Source: Clostridium pascui
GTDB taxonomy: Bacteria; Bacillota; Clostridia; Clostridiales; Clostridiaceae
Assembly (NCBI RefSeq): GCF_016908015.1
Contig: NZ_JAFBDB010000003.1
Span: 62,001 to 126,000, forward strand
Direction: 5' to 3'
Length of the DNA stretch: 64,000 bases
In this document: one piece after another, positions 34,755 through 43,832 of the stretch
Layout: each line of letters opens with the position of its first letter
Position numbering within the stretch: the first letter of the stretch is position 1
Notes under the pieces: generated by a model
Told to the model about the DNA's origin: nothing
The model's input: only the letters and a program-made list of their open reading frames with translations
The model's database searches: none
Made by a program: the position numbers and the translations under genes

Positions 34755-35819
34755 TTATCTTAATACTCTTCTTCCTGTTATAAAGTCTCCTCTAGTCATT
34801 GCTGAAAATTTAACTACATCTCCTGTACGTGGGGCATGTATATATGTATTATTTCCCGCATATATTCCCATATGTGTAGGACCAGAATTTCCAAAAAACA
34901 CTAAGTCCCCTGGTTGAAGTTCTCCTCTAGATACGGAAACTCCGTTATTTATTTGATCATATGTAGTTCTACCTAAACTAACTCCAAAATGCCTAAATAC
35001 ATATTGAGTAAACCCGGAACAATCAAATCCATTTGGAGTAGTTCCGCCCCATAGATAAGGCGTTCCTAAAAATTTCTGAGCATAAGTTAGTACTTGTCCT
35101 GCATCTCCACTAACTGTTCCACCTCTAGAAGGCGTTGAGTTTATTGTATTTTGAACTTTAGAATTGCTACTAGTTGCAGCAACCTGAATATTTGCGGCGT
35201 ACACCCTGGATTCCTGATTTAGCTTAGCAATTAGCTTCTTTTGTTCATTCATATCTTCTCTTGCTTTTCTGAGCTTACTTTCGCTATCCTTCTTTAAAAC
35301 TAGAAGCTTTTCTTTTTCATTAGTTAACTGTTTTTTCTTATTATTTATTTGCTCCTTATTAGCCTTAATTGAAGTCAATACCTTCTTGTCATGGCCAAGT
35401 ATACTTTTAACCATGTCAATTCTTGATATAAAATCTCCAAATCCTTCTGATTCAAACAACACCTCTATGTATCCTGTTTGTCCACTTATGTACATAACTC
35501 TCATTCTGTCTTTAAATTTCTCTTGTTGTTCCTGTAACTTTTTTTCGGCTTCCTTTAGTTCTTCATCTGATTTCTTAATACTTATCTCCGTTTCACTTAT
35601 TCTTTTCTTGTAGCCTTCCACCTCTGATAAAGTGCTTTCTATCTTGTTGTCAAATTGTTCTATTTTATTTTCAGCTTCTTGTATTCTGTCCTGTATGCTT
35701 CCTGTAACCTGTCTATTATTTATACGCTGTGTTGAATTAACCCTCGGCGCTGCTTGTACACTACTACTCATAAGTACAACTGTAAGTATGCTTGCATAAA
35801 TTTTTATTCTTTTATTCAA
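34755..35819 (-). CDS. secreted NlpC/P60 peptidoglycan endopeptidase with coiled coil, paralogue
   Basis: A 354-residue paralogue of the neighbouring gene with the same plan: signal peptide (RIKIYASILTVVLMSSSVQA), coiled coil about 35-220, short linker, and NlpC/P60 domain with NGFDCSGFTQYVF, GPTHMGIYAG and HAPRTGD. The two share most residues in the catalytic domain and differ mainly in linker length, pointing to tandem duplication. AGGAGGGGA precedes the TTG start. Separate terminators suggest separate transcripts. Confidence 0.92.
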   Translation of the reverse strand: MNKRIKIYASILTVVLMSSSVQAAPRVNSTQRINNRQVTGSIQDRIQEAENKIEQFDNKIESTLSEVEGYKKRISETEISIKKSDEELKEAEKKLQEQQEKFKDRMRVMYISGQTGYIEVLFESEGFGDFISRIDMVKSILGHDKKVLTSIKANKEQINNKKKQLTNEKEKLLVLKKDSESKLRKAREDMNEQKKLIAKLNQESRVYAANIQVAATSSNSKVQNTINSTPSRGGTVSGDAGQVLTYAQKFLGTPYLWGGTTPNGFDCSGFTQYVFRHFGVSLGRTTYDQINNGVSVSRGELQPGDLVFFGNSGPTHMGIYAGNNTYIHAPRTGDVVKFSAMTRGDFITGRRVLR

Positions 35820-35950
35820 GACATCCCCTCCTTTTCCTTTAAAGTTTATAGTACGCCATCTTTTATTTTAAAAGATATTGAACAATTTATCAACAAAACC
35901 ATGTAAACTTTTTAATGGTATGCTTTCCTAATATAGGCATACATACCATC

Positions 35951-37333
35951 CTATATCGGTAAAAACACCTTAAACTCAGTTCCCTTGTTAACATTACTTT
36001 CTACAGTTACCTCTCCATTATGAGCCTCTACAATGCTCCTTACTATAGCAAGACCTATTCCAGCTCCCCCTGTTATGCGAGTTCTTGATTTGTCAGCCCT
36101 ATAAAAACGCTCAAAAATATGCGGCAAATCTTCCTTAGAAATTCCAATACCTGTGTCCCTTACAGTTAGAACAATATTTTTGTTTTCTTCTTCTAAAATA
36201 ACATCCACACTTCCGCCTTCTTTTGTGTACTTTAAGGCATTTGATAATAAGTTTACTACTACCTGACTTATCTTATCTTTATCACCAGTTACACATTTAC
36301 TTAAACTTATATATCTTAAATCTACATTTTTATTCATATATTCATTTTCAAAATTCATTATTATATTTCCTATAAGTTCTCCGATATTAAACTTTGACTT
36401 ATTAAGTAAAAATTTATCGCTTTCATATCTTGATAGTTTCTCCAAATCTCCAACTAACTTGTTTATTCTTATAGACTCTTCATGACAACTTTTAATTCTT
36501 TCAATGGTAGGTTCCCATACTCCATCAATCATTGCTTCCATATGACTTTGAAGTGTAGTCAAAGGCGTTCTAAGCTCATGAGCTACATCTTGAGTTAATC
36601 TTTTTCTTAAATACTCTTGATTTTCTAGAGTTTTTGCCAAGTCATTTATTGTATCAATAAGATTTTTAATTTCTATTACATTAGATACTTCATTTATCCT
36701 ATTTTTATACTCCCCTCTACGAATACCCTTAGATGCATTTATAACTTTATATATAGGTCTGGTTAGTGCAGAAGCCATAATAAGTCCAACCATTATAGCC
36801 ATTAATAAGGATACCGTTCCTACTCCTATAAACAAAGCATTTAGCTTTTTTAAGAAAGCTAAATCATTATCACTATAATAAAACGGTCCATAATATCCAA
36901 CTTTTACACTTCCTATAATGTTATTTGCATTGACCATGGGATATTTAATTTCCACGTATTTACCTTTCCAATTTGAATACCTATCCATCATATTCTTTGC
37001 CATATTTGTTAGTATTGCTTCACACCGTCCACTATCATAAACACTTGCATCCCATATAATTTCATCATTACTATTTGATATACTTATAATAAGTCCATTT
37101 TCTAGGGCTTCAACCCCTACAGCTTCTATAAATGCTAAATTTACATCTCCATCTTTACTAAATTGATCAGTAATAGACGCCACTACTCCCTTTACCTTAT
37201 TTTCATGGGCGGATAGTACATAGCTTTTGAACTGCTTTTCTAAAAATATATTAGAAAATATACTTATTAAAAACACACATATCATTGCCACCATTATGTA
37301 AGACATAACAAGTCTTTTTCTTAAAGTTACCAT
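35951..37333 (-). CDS. sensor histidine kinase of a two-component system
   Basis: A 460-residue membrane kinase. Two membrane segments (about 10-30 and 165-190) frame an extracellular sensor. A HAMP domain (ALTRPIYKVINASKGIRRGEY) leads to the HisKA box with phospho-His in DVAHELRTPLTTL (about 250), and the HATPase domain carries N, G1 (DTGIGI) and G2 (GGAGIGLAIV) boxes. It is 2 bp behind its response regulator gene. It sits next to two wall hydrolase genes, so an envelope stress role is possible but unproven. Confidence 0.93.
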   Translation of the reverse strand: MVTLRKRLVMSYIMVAMICVFLISIFSNIFLEKQFKSYVLSAHENKVKGVVASITDQFSKDGDVNLAFIEAVGVEALENGLIISISNSNDEIIWDASVYDSGRCEAILTNMAKNMMDRYSNWKGKYVEIKYPMVNANNIIGSVKVGYYGPFYYSDNDLAFLKKLNALFIGVGTVSLLMAIMVGLIMASALTRPIYKVINASKGIRRGEYKNRINEVSNVIEIKNLIDTINDLAKTLENQEYLRKRLTQDVAHELRTPLTTLQSHMEAMIDGVWEPTIERIKSCHEESIRINKLVGDLEKLSRYESDKFLLNKSKFNIGELIGNIIMNFENEYMNKNVDLRYISLSKCVTGDKDKISQVVVNLLSNALKYTKEGGSVDVILEEENKNIVLTVRDTGIGISKEDLPHIFERFYRADKSRTRITGGAGIGLAIVRSIVEAHNGEVTVESNVNKGTEFKVFLPI

Positions 37334-37335
37334 AT

Positions 37336-38034
37336 CTAAGCTTCACCACCAAACTTATATCCTACTCCATGTACTGTTTTTATGTATTGAGGTTTTCTAG
37401 TGTCTCTTTCTATCTTCCTTCTTAAATTTTTAATATGAGAATCTATCACTCTATCAAAACCCTCAAAATCCTCTCCTAATGCTTTACAAACTAGCTCCTC
37501 CCGAGTAAATACTTTATTAGGATATTTAATCATAGCTACAAGTATATTAAGTTCTGTGCTAGTTAAATTTATTATTTCTCCATCTCTTTTAACCTCATAG
37601 GTTGACGCATCTACAGTTAATTCATCATTATTATAAGAATAGTAATTTGAAAGAAGTCTCATATCTTCTTCAGATCTTCTAAGAAGTGCTATAACTCTTG
37701 CAACTAATTGCTTAGGACTAAATGGTTTTGTAACATAATCATCTGCTCCTATATCAAATCCATTTAAAATACTATCTTCCTCCACCTTTGCTGTAAGCAT
37801 TATAATAGGAACTCTAGATACCGCTCTTATACTTTTGCATACCTCCTCTCCGGTTAAATCTGGAAGCATTAAGTCCAATATAACTAACGAAGGATTTAAT
37901 TCATTAAACTTCTCTAAAGCTTCTATTCCAGTTACTGCTTCATGCACTTCAAATTCTTCTTTTTGCAAATAAGACTTTACTACCTCCAAAATTTTCATTT
38001 CATCATCCACTAGTAAAATTTTCTTTTTATTCAT
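37336..38034 (-). CDS. OmpR/PhoB-family response regulator
   Basis: A 232-residue regulator. Receiver domain with acidic pocket LLVDDEMKI, phospho-Asp in SLVILDLMLPD (about residue 54) and Lys in VTKPFSP; C-terminal winged helix from about 130, with the recognition region RVIDSHIKNLRRKIERD and IKTVHGVGYKF. First gene of the pair with the kinase. Confidence 0.94.
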   Translation of the reverse strand: MNKKKILLVDDEMKILEVVKSYLQKEEFEVHEAVTGIEALEKFNELNPSLVILDLMLPDLTGEEVCKSIRAVSRVPIIMLTAKVEEDSILNGFDIGADDYVTKPFSPKQLVARVIALLRRSEEDMRLLSNYYSYNNDELTVDASTYEVKRDGEIINLTSTELNILVAMIKYPNKVFTREELVCKALGEDFEGFDRVIDSHIKNLRRKIERDTRKPQYIKTVHGVGYKFGGEA

Positions 38035-38120
38035 GGTATGTCTCCTTAAACTTTCAAGTTATATATTATATTAAAACACTAATTGCTTTTTATACACAAT
38101 AATCAAATAATTATATATTA

Positions 38121-38159
38121 AAATAGAGGTAAGCCTTTAAAGGACTTACCTCTATTTTA
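38121..38159 (-). terminator. terminator of feoAB
   Basis: AAATAGAGGTAAG and CTTACCTCTATTT pair perfectly around a small internal loop; on the minus strand a TTTTAATATAT tail follows. Lies between feoB and the response regulator gene. Confidence 0.85.
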
Positions 38160-38254
38160 TGTTATGGGGAGTTTTAGGGTTAATGGGTTAATAGATAATA
38201 CAATTAATATATCAACAAAATGTGTAGAAAATATGAAAAATCACTTGGTAAAAC

Positions 38255-40375
38255 TTACAACAAAATTGTGATAATGCGTGCAATGCCAGTAGTAATAAGG
38301 CAAACAGCAAAAGCAATCCCCGTTGGAATTAGTATCCCAAGCAATGTCCACTTTTTACTTCCTGTTTCCTTTTTTATGGTTAAAATCGTGGTTGCACAAG
38401 GCCAATGAAGTAAGCTAAATAGCATCATGTTTAGAGCGGTTAGATAGGTCCAGCCATGATTTAATAAAATTTGTCTGAGCGAATCGATACTTTCAAATTC
38501 AACCATGGAACCAGTTGATAAATAAGACATTAAAAGTATCGGCAGTACAATTTCATTTGCAGGTAGTCCTAAAATGAATGCCATTAAGATGTATCCATCT
38601 AGTCCTATTAGATGAGCTAACGGCTGGAGTAAATTCGCAGCATGCGCTATTATACTTAAATTTCCAATATATACATTCCCAAGTATCCACGTAACAGCCC
38701 CTGCTGGTGCTGCAACAGTTATTGCTCTTCCTAACACAAATATCGTTCTATCAATAATGGATGTATATAAAATTCTTCCGAATTGAGGTTTTCTATAAGG
38801 AGGAAGCTCCAATGTAAAACTTGAAGGTACACCCTTAAGCAGAGTTTTAGAAAGCGTATACGAAACAAGCAATGTAACTATCACTCCAATTATAACCATT
38901 ATAGTAATAGCCAAGGTTGGATAGATATTTGAAACTTTATTATTATTTGTAAGCAAAAATACTGAGGAAATAGCCAGCAGCGTTGGAAATCTTCCATTGC
39001 AAGGCATAAAATTGTTCGTTAGTATTGCAATAATTCTTTCTCTTGGAGACTCAATGATTCTGCATCCAACAATACCTGCTGCATTACATCCAATTCCCAT
39101 ACACATTGTTAAGCACTGTTTCCCGTGAGCACAAGCCTTTTTAAAGAGATGATCTAAGTTAAATGCCACCCTTGGCAAATACCCTAAATCCTCAAGTAAC
39201 GTAAACATCGGAAAAAATATTGCCATTGGCGGAAGCATTACAGAAACTACCCATGCTAAAGTTCGATATAGACCAAGCACTAAAACTCCATAAAGCCAAG
39301 CTGGTGCATCAATCTGATTGAACCATTTAGTTAGAACTTCCTCAAACCCAAATAGCAAATTTGAGAGAACTTTTGAAGGTATGTTAGCTCCCGTTATTGT
39401 AAGCCAAAATATCATTGCTAATATTAGAAGCATTATTGGGATGCCAAAAATTCTTGATGTTATATAATTATCAATAATTCTATCCCTGCTATTTTTACTT
39501 TTATCTTTAATTACATATTTGTCCCTAATATATTCTGCTTTTTTGTAAATTTGATAGGTTATATCATCTCTTATTTCCTTTTTTTCATGAGTTAACCTTA
39601 AGTTTTCCGCACTATATAATAACTCTTCAGATATATTTGCATCTATTCCCTTTAAAATCGTACTTGTAATACCTTTATCTCCATCAATAAGACGTAGCGA
39701 AAGCCATCTTGAGTTAACAACTTGTACTCTTTCCTCTGCAAATGGCTGCATATGATTGATCATTTCTTCGATATAATCTTGATACATTATCTTTTTAGGG
39801 TTTGGTTTTATTTCTTCAGAAGAAACCTTATAAACTGCCTCCTTTAATTCCTCTATACCAATATTACTTCTTGCTGCTGAAAGTAGCACAGGTATTCCAA
39901 GTTCTTCTTCTATCCCTTTACTGTTAATTATTATACCCTTCTTCTTTGCTTCATCTATTAAATTAATACATAGAATTACGTTGTCCGTAAGCTCCATAAC
40001 TTGATAGGCTAAATTCATGTTTCTTTCAAGACAAGTTGCATCCGTTACAACAATAACTGCGTCAGGATTTCCAAAGCAAATGAAATCCCTTGCAACTTCT
40101 TCTTCCACAGAAGATGCAAAAAGTGAATAAGTTCCAGGCAAGTCTACTAGTATATATTCTCTATCTTTTACCTTGAATTCTCCCCTTGCATTTGCAACAG
40201 TCTTTCCAGGCCAATTTCCTGTATGCTGATGAAGTCCAGTTAACGCATTAAACACGGTACTTTTTCCGGTGTTTGGGTTTCCAGCTAATGCTATAACGTA
40301 TTGTCCTTCCTTTTTGTCCACCTTGTATAGTTCAGTTAGCGCTTCCATCCCTGTGGACTTATAGGTCAGCCCCAT
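38255..40375 (-). CDS. feoB: ferrous iron transport protein B
   Basis: About 706 residues. I start at ATG 40375 (MGLTYKSTG), which follows TAGGAGG; an upstream in-frame ATG lacks a site. The N-terminal G domain has G1 GNPNTGKST, G3 DLPGTYSL, and G4 NLIDEA; a helical GDI-like segment follows to about 300. The membrane part has about 8-10 segments with the two Gate domains and the conserved MGIGCNAAGIVGCR (Cys-rich pore) near 430. It imports Fe(II), the main iron form for an anaerobe. Cotranscribed with feoA, 102 bp apart with a small hairpin (40439-40461) between. Confidence 0.96.
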   Translation of the reverse strand: MGLTYKSTGMEALTELYKVDKKEGQYVIALAGNPNTGKSTVFNALTGLHQHTGNWPGKTVANARGEFKVKDREYILVDLPGTYSLFASSVEEEVARDFICFGNPDAVIVVTDATCLERNMNLAYQVMELTDNVILCINLIDEAKKKGIIINSKGIEEELGIPVLLSAARSNIGIEELKEAVYKVSSEEIKPNPKKIMYQDYIEEMINHMQPFAEERVQVVNSRWLSLRLIDGDKGITSTILKGIDANISEELLYSAENLRLTHEKKEIRDDITYQIYKKAEYIRDKYVIKDKSKNSRDRIIDNYITSRIFGIPIMLLILAMIFWLTITGANIPSKVLSNLLFGFEEVLTKWFNQIDAPAWLYGVLVLGLYRTLAWVVSVMLPPMAIFFPMFTLLEDLGYLPRVAFNLDHLFKKACAHGKQCLTMCMGIGCNAAGIVGCRIIESPRERIIAILTNNFMPCNGRFPTLLAISSVFLLTNNNKVSNIYPTLAITIMVIIGVIVTLLVSYTLSKTLLKGVPSSFTLELPPYRKPQFGRILYTSIIDRTIFVLGRAITVAAPAGAVTWILGNVYIGNLSIIAHAANLLQPLAHLIGLDGYILMAFILGLPANEIVLPILLMSYLSTGSMVEFESIDSLRQILLNHGWTYLTALNMMLFSLLHWPCATTILTIKKETGSKKWTLLGILIPTGIAFAVCLITTGIARIITILL

Positions 40376-40477
40376 CTTAAATCCTCCTATTAATTGCTGC
40401 ATAATTTATAGAAATCTTTGATTTCGTTATAAATTAGCACATCTCAATTTATTTGAGATGTTTCATTTAACTAACAT

Positions 40478-40699
40478 TTAAGAAATTATTATTAACGATG
40501 CTTCTTCTTTTCTTAAGGCAATCATAGCTCCCCTAATATCATATACTGTTGGGTCTCCTGAAGGCCCTCTTCTTATAACCTCTATATTTGCACCTTTGGT
40601 AACTCCCAAAGCAAGCATTCTTTCTCTTAACAATCCTTGTGCGAATATATCTTGAACTTCTACAAAGTTTCCTACCTTTGCATTATTTAAAGTCTCCAT
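40478..40699 (-). CDS. feoA: ferrous iron transport protein A
   Basis: A 73-residue SH3-like protein with the FeoA pattern LRERMLALGVTKGANIEVIRRGPSGDP and IRGAMIALRKEEASLI. It acts with FeoB at the inner face of the membrane. DtxR/IdeR-like palindromes lie just upstream, fitting iron-dependent control. Confidence 0.95.
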   Translation of the reverse strand: METLNNAKVGNFVEVQDIFAQGLLRERMLALGVTKGANIEVIRRGPSGDPTVYDIRGAMIALRKEEASLIIIS

Positions 40700-41023
40700 C
40701 TTTTATGAACCCCTCACTTTTTTATAATTGTTAGCTTAGGCTAACTTTTAATATTAGCTAATGTTATCTTATGCATTTTATTCTATAAGGGTGAGTGATT
40801 AAAAAAAATTACTAAAACATTTTATAGGTATTGGGTTTTAGGCAAAAGAGTATCTGAACAAAAAAAATAAGGTGATTTCCACCTTATTTTTTCTTATTCT
40901 ATATATAATTATCATAGTACAAGAACTACTGTACCTAATATATCTTAAAGGCTTGGTGGTTCACACCTAAGCCTTTAACTACGCTTTTAGCTACTATAAA
41001 ATAGGGCTTAGAAATTTTAAAAT
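40700..41023. other. intergenic region upstream of feoA
   Basis: Contains the iron boxes, a strong hairpin with 13-base arms (40862-40874 and 40880-40892) flanked by A/T runs that should terminate in both directions, and a second hairpin at 40945-40978 (AAAGGCTT arms) 46 bp behind the small hypothetical gene. No gene seen. Confidence 0.65.
40730..40762. promoter_or_regulatory. DtxR/IdeR-like boxes upstream of feoA
   Basis: GTTAGC-TTAG-GCTAAC (40730-40745) is a palindrome close to the DtxR/IdeR consensus half-site TTAGGTTAGSCTAACC; a second palindrome ATTAGCTAAT lies at 40753-40762. They start 31 bp ahead of the feoA ATG. A Fur box was not seen. Confidence 0.6.
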
Positions 41024-41470
41024 CTAATAACATACAAAAGTCTCTATTTTATTTGTATCAATTCCAAAGTATTTCCAACCAGTTCTAGTCCACATATAGC
41101 CTGAAACAGAAGTTCCTCCTACAAAGGTTAAATAGGCCCAAAATGACTGTCCATTTGTAAGCCAAATATATATATATCTATTAATGCATGATTTTACAGC
41201 ACTAGAATCCACAGCAGTTACTTGAGGTCCTGCACTTTGAGGTTTAGGTGGTATAGTTTTGGGTGGCGGTGGAATTTGAACTTCCTGAGAACTTCCCGGC
41301 ATACCTGGCTGCTCAAGCTGTCTGTTATATTCATTTCTCTCTTGTATAAATGGGCATCTAAATTGTTTTAAATAATATTGATAATAAGGGCACATGTTCC
41401 TATCGGGATAAGTGTATTCTCCATTCTTGTCTAGATCTCTAATATCAAATTCATCATAAAAAATTGACAA
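41024..41470 (-). CDS. hypothetical protein with proline-rich centre and conserved aromatic C-terminus
   Basis: A 148-residue protein without membrane segments or signal peptide. The N-terminal third has CPYYQYY and CPFIQER; the middle is rich in Pro and Gln (PPPPKTIPPKP); the last 55 residues are aromatic (RYIYIWLTNGQSFWAY, YMWTRTGWKYFGID) and end with Cys-Tyr. I recall small proteins with this aromatic tail in Bacillus and Clostridium, some near spore genes, but no function is known to me. It stands alone with its own hairpin downstream. Confidence 0.7.
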   Translation of the reverse strand: MSIFYDEFDIRDLDKNGEYTYPDRNMCPYYQYYLKQFRCPFIQERNEYNRQLEQPGMPGSSQEVQIPPPPKTIPPKPQSAGPQVTAVDSSAVKSCINRYIYIWLTNGQSFWAYLTFVGGTSVSGYMWTRTGWKYFGIDTNKIETFVCY

Positions 41471-41683
41471 TTAATAATACACCTCTTTATAATATTTCAT
41501 TAATATTATATGTAATGATGTAAAAATTGCCCTATATTAAAGTAAACTTATTTCATAAAAACTTCATAAATTATTTATTACAAAGCACCCCATAACTAAA
41601 TTTTCCTTCGTAATATTTATTCTTTATGTTATAATATCGATATCGTAATATTTAAATATAACAATTCAAAGGATGGTGCACAT

Positions 41684-42073
41684 ATGGATAAAATACTACT
41701 TGCAGTATTTGCAGCTATTGCCCTTTTTAACATAATTAGAAGAAGATCTATTGTAACCAATGAAAATGTAAAGAATCTTTCTCCTGAAGAAACCTATAGA
41801 TTTATAAATGAAAGCACAGACGTTATTATATTAGATGTTAGAACAAAAGAAGAGTTTAGTTCTGGCCATATACCTAATGCAAAATCTTTTCCTGTACACG
41901 AAATTCCTTCTAGAATTAATGAGCTTGAAAAGTTTAAGAATAAGCCTGTCCTTGTTTACTGTGCTTCTGGTGGAAGAAGCCCTATGGCAATTAAGCATTT
42001 ATTAAAAAATAACTTTACTAATATATATCACTTAAATAAAGGCATTTCTGCTTGGAAATATCCTTTAAAATAA
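41684..42073 (+). CDS. membrane-anchored rhodanese-domain protein
   Basis: A 129-residue protein with one N-terminal membrane segment (ILLAVFAAIALFNII) and a single rhodanese domain (about 38-129). The active-site loop is VYCASGGRSPMAI with catalytic cysteine near residue 101. It should carry sulfane sulfur at the membrane. Extended -10 promoter TG-N-TATAAT at 41627-41635. Partner unknown. Confidence 0.88.
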   Translation: MDKILLAVFAAIALFNIIRRRSIVTNENVKNLSPEETYRFINESTDVIILDVRTKEEFSSGHIPNAKSFPVHEIPSRINELEKFKNKPVLVYCASGGRSPMAIKHLLKNNFTNIYHLNKGISAWKYPLK

Positions 42074-42380
42074 CCTTTTGGATTTTTATAGTACTTTAAA
42101 CAAATTTATGTATATTTTAAATATTAGTTGTTATTTATCATATTTAAAATTATAATTAATATTATAATAGTAAATAATAACTTTCTCTTTATTCGGACTT
42201 TAAACTCTTAATAAAGGGATTTAAAAAACATGATTCTAATTGCAAGGATTATTCTAAGCAAAAGGAAAAGGAGTGCTATAGCTTAATTTTGGTAAGACAA
42301 AATTCTGCCCTTCTACCCTTTTGAGGTAGAAGGGCTTTTATTTTTAACTTGTAAATTTAAAATAAAGGAGTGTATTAATA
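42074..42380 (+). promoter_or_regulatory. structured leader upstream of hydG
   Basis: No gene. Three hairpins occur in series: 42184-42219 (10-base arms), 42285-42304 (AATTTTG/CAAAATT) and a terminator at 42307-42335 with 11-base arms followed by TTTTATTTTT. The terminator is 234 bp past the rhodanese stop and 46 bp ahead of the hydG start. It may simply end the rhodanese transcript, or it may be an attenuator. No known riboswitch consensus fits. Confidence 0.55.
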
Positions 42381-43790
42381 ATGAGAGAATATAAAGCAGA
42401 TGAATTTATAATCCATTCAGAAATACTAAAGAATATAGAAGAAGGTGAAAAACTTTCTAAAGATAAAGAATATGTGAAAACACTTTTGGAAAAGGCTAAA
42501 TTATATAAAGGACTTACACCTAAAGAAGCTGGGGTTTTATTAAGTGTGCAAGATGAAGATATCCTAGAGGAAATATATAAGGTTGCTAAGGATATTAAAG
42601 AAAAGATATATGGAAGAAGAATTGTTATGTTTGCTCCATTATATGTAAGTGATTATTGTGTAAATGGATGCACCTACTGTGGATACAAATGTTCTAACTC
42701 CTCCTTTACAAGAAGAAAACTTAGTATGGAAGAAATAGCTGAAGAGGTTAAAATCCTTGAATCTATGGGACACAAAAGACTTGCACTAGAAGCTGGAGAA
42801 GACCCTGTAAATTGCTCCTTAGATTATATAATAGACTGCATAAAAACCATATATTCATTGAAGTTTGAAAATGGAAGCATACGCCGCATAAACGTAAACA
42901 TAGCTGCAACTACTGTTGAAGATTATAAAAGATTAAAAGATGCAGACATAGGAACTTATATTTTATTCCAAGAAACTTATCACAAGGATACTTATGAAAA
43001 AATACATCCAAAGGGACCTAAACATAACTATGATTATCATACCACAGCTCATCACAGAGCAAGAGCCGCAGGAATTGATGATGTGGGAATAGGAGTACTT
43101 TACGGGCTTTATGATTACAAATATGAAACCATAGCTATGCTTATGCATGCTGATCACTTAGAAAAAGCTACAGGGGTAGGTCCTCACACAATATCTTTTC
43201 CAAGAATCAGACCTGCTGAGGGCGTATCCTTAGAAGATTATCCATACTTAGTTTCTGATGAAGAATTCAAGAGAATTGTGGCTGTTGTAAGACTTGCAGT
43301 TCCCTACACCGGAATGATACTTTCAACAAGAGAAGATACTGATTTCAGAAATGAAGTTATAAACCTTGGAATATCTCAAGTAAGCTCTGGCTCTTGCACT
43401 GGAGTTGGAGGATATACAGATTCTCAAAAAATAGAAAATCAAAAACCTCAATTTGTTGTAGGTGATCATAGAAGCCCCCTTCAAATTATAAAGGACTTAT
43501 GTAAAGATGGATATATTCCAAGCTATTGTACTGCTTGTTATAGAGAAGGAAGAACTGGGGACAGATTTATGAGACTTGCAAAGACAGGTCAAATATGCAA
43601 TGTATGTCAACCAAACGCACTACTTACATTAAAAGAATTTTTACTTGATTATGGTGATGAAGAAGTAAAATCTCTTGGAAATAAAGTTATAGCAGAAGAG
43701 CTTACAAAAATCTCAAATGAAAAGGCTAAAGAGGAAACAATTAATAGACTTAAAAGAGTAGAAAATGGAGAAAGAGATTTGAGATTCTAA
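42381..43790 (+). CDS. hydG: [FeFe]-hydrogenase maturase HydG (radical SAM tyrosine lyase)
   Basis: A 469-residue enzyme that splits tyrosine to supply CO and cyanide for the hydrogenase H-cluster. The radical SAM cluster motif is CVNGCTYCGY (about 93-102; Cx3Cx2C). The C-terminal auxiliary cluster motif is CTACYREGRTGDR followed by CNVC (about 389-418), which separates HydG from ThiH. It precedes hydF by 42 bp. HydE and the hydrogenase are not in the window. Confidence 0.95.
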   Translation: MREYKADEFIIHSEILKNIEEGEKLSKDKEYVKTLLEKAKLYKGLTPKEAGVLLSVQDEDILEEIYKVAKDIKEKIYGRRIVMFAPLYVSDYCVNGCTYCGYKCSNSSFTRRKLSMEEIAEEVKILESMGHKRLALEAGEDPVNCSLDYIIDCIKTIYSLKFENGSIRRINVNIAATTVEDYKRLKDADIGTYILFQETYHKDTYEKIHPKGPKHNYDYHTTAHHRARAAGIDDVGIGVLYGLYDYKYETIAMLMHADHLEKATGVGPHTISFPRIRPAEGVSLEDYPYLVSDEEFKRIVAVVRLAVPYTGMILSTREDTDFRNEVINLGISQVSSGSCTGVGGYTDSQKIENQKPQFVVGDHRSPLQIIKDLCKDGYIPSYCTACYREGRTGDRFMRLAKTGQICNVCQPNALLTLKEFLLDYGDEEVKSLGNKVIAEELTKISNEKAKEETINRLKRVENGERDLRF

Positions 43791-43832
43791 TCCATATAAA
43801 ATAGCAATTATTATAACAAAGGAGATTAATTT

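Noticed and set aside
35916-35950. Hairpin ATGGTATG/CATACCAT behind the histidine kinase gene as a terminator
   Set aside because: Stem is only 8 bp with a long loop and no T-run on the minus strand; too weak to call.
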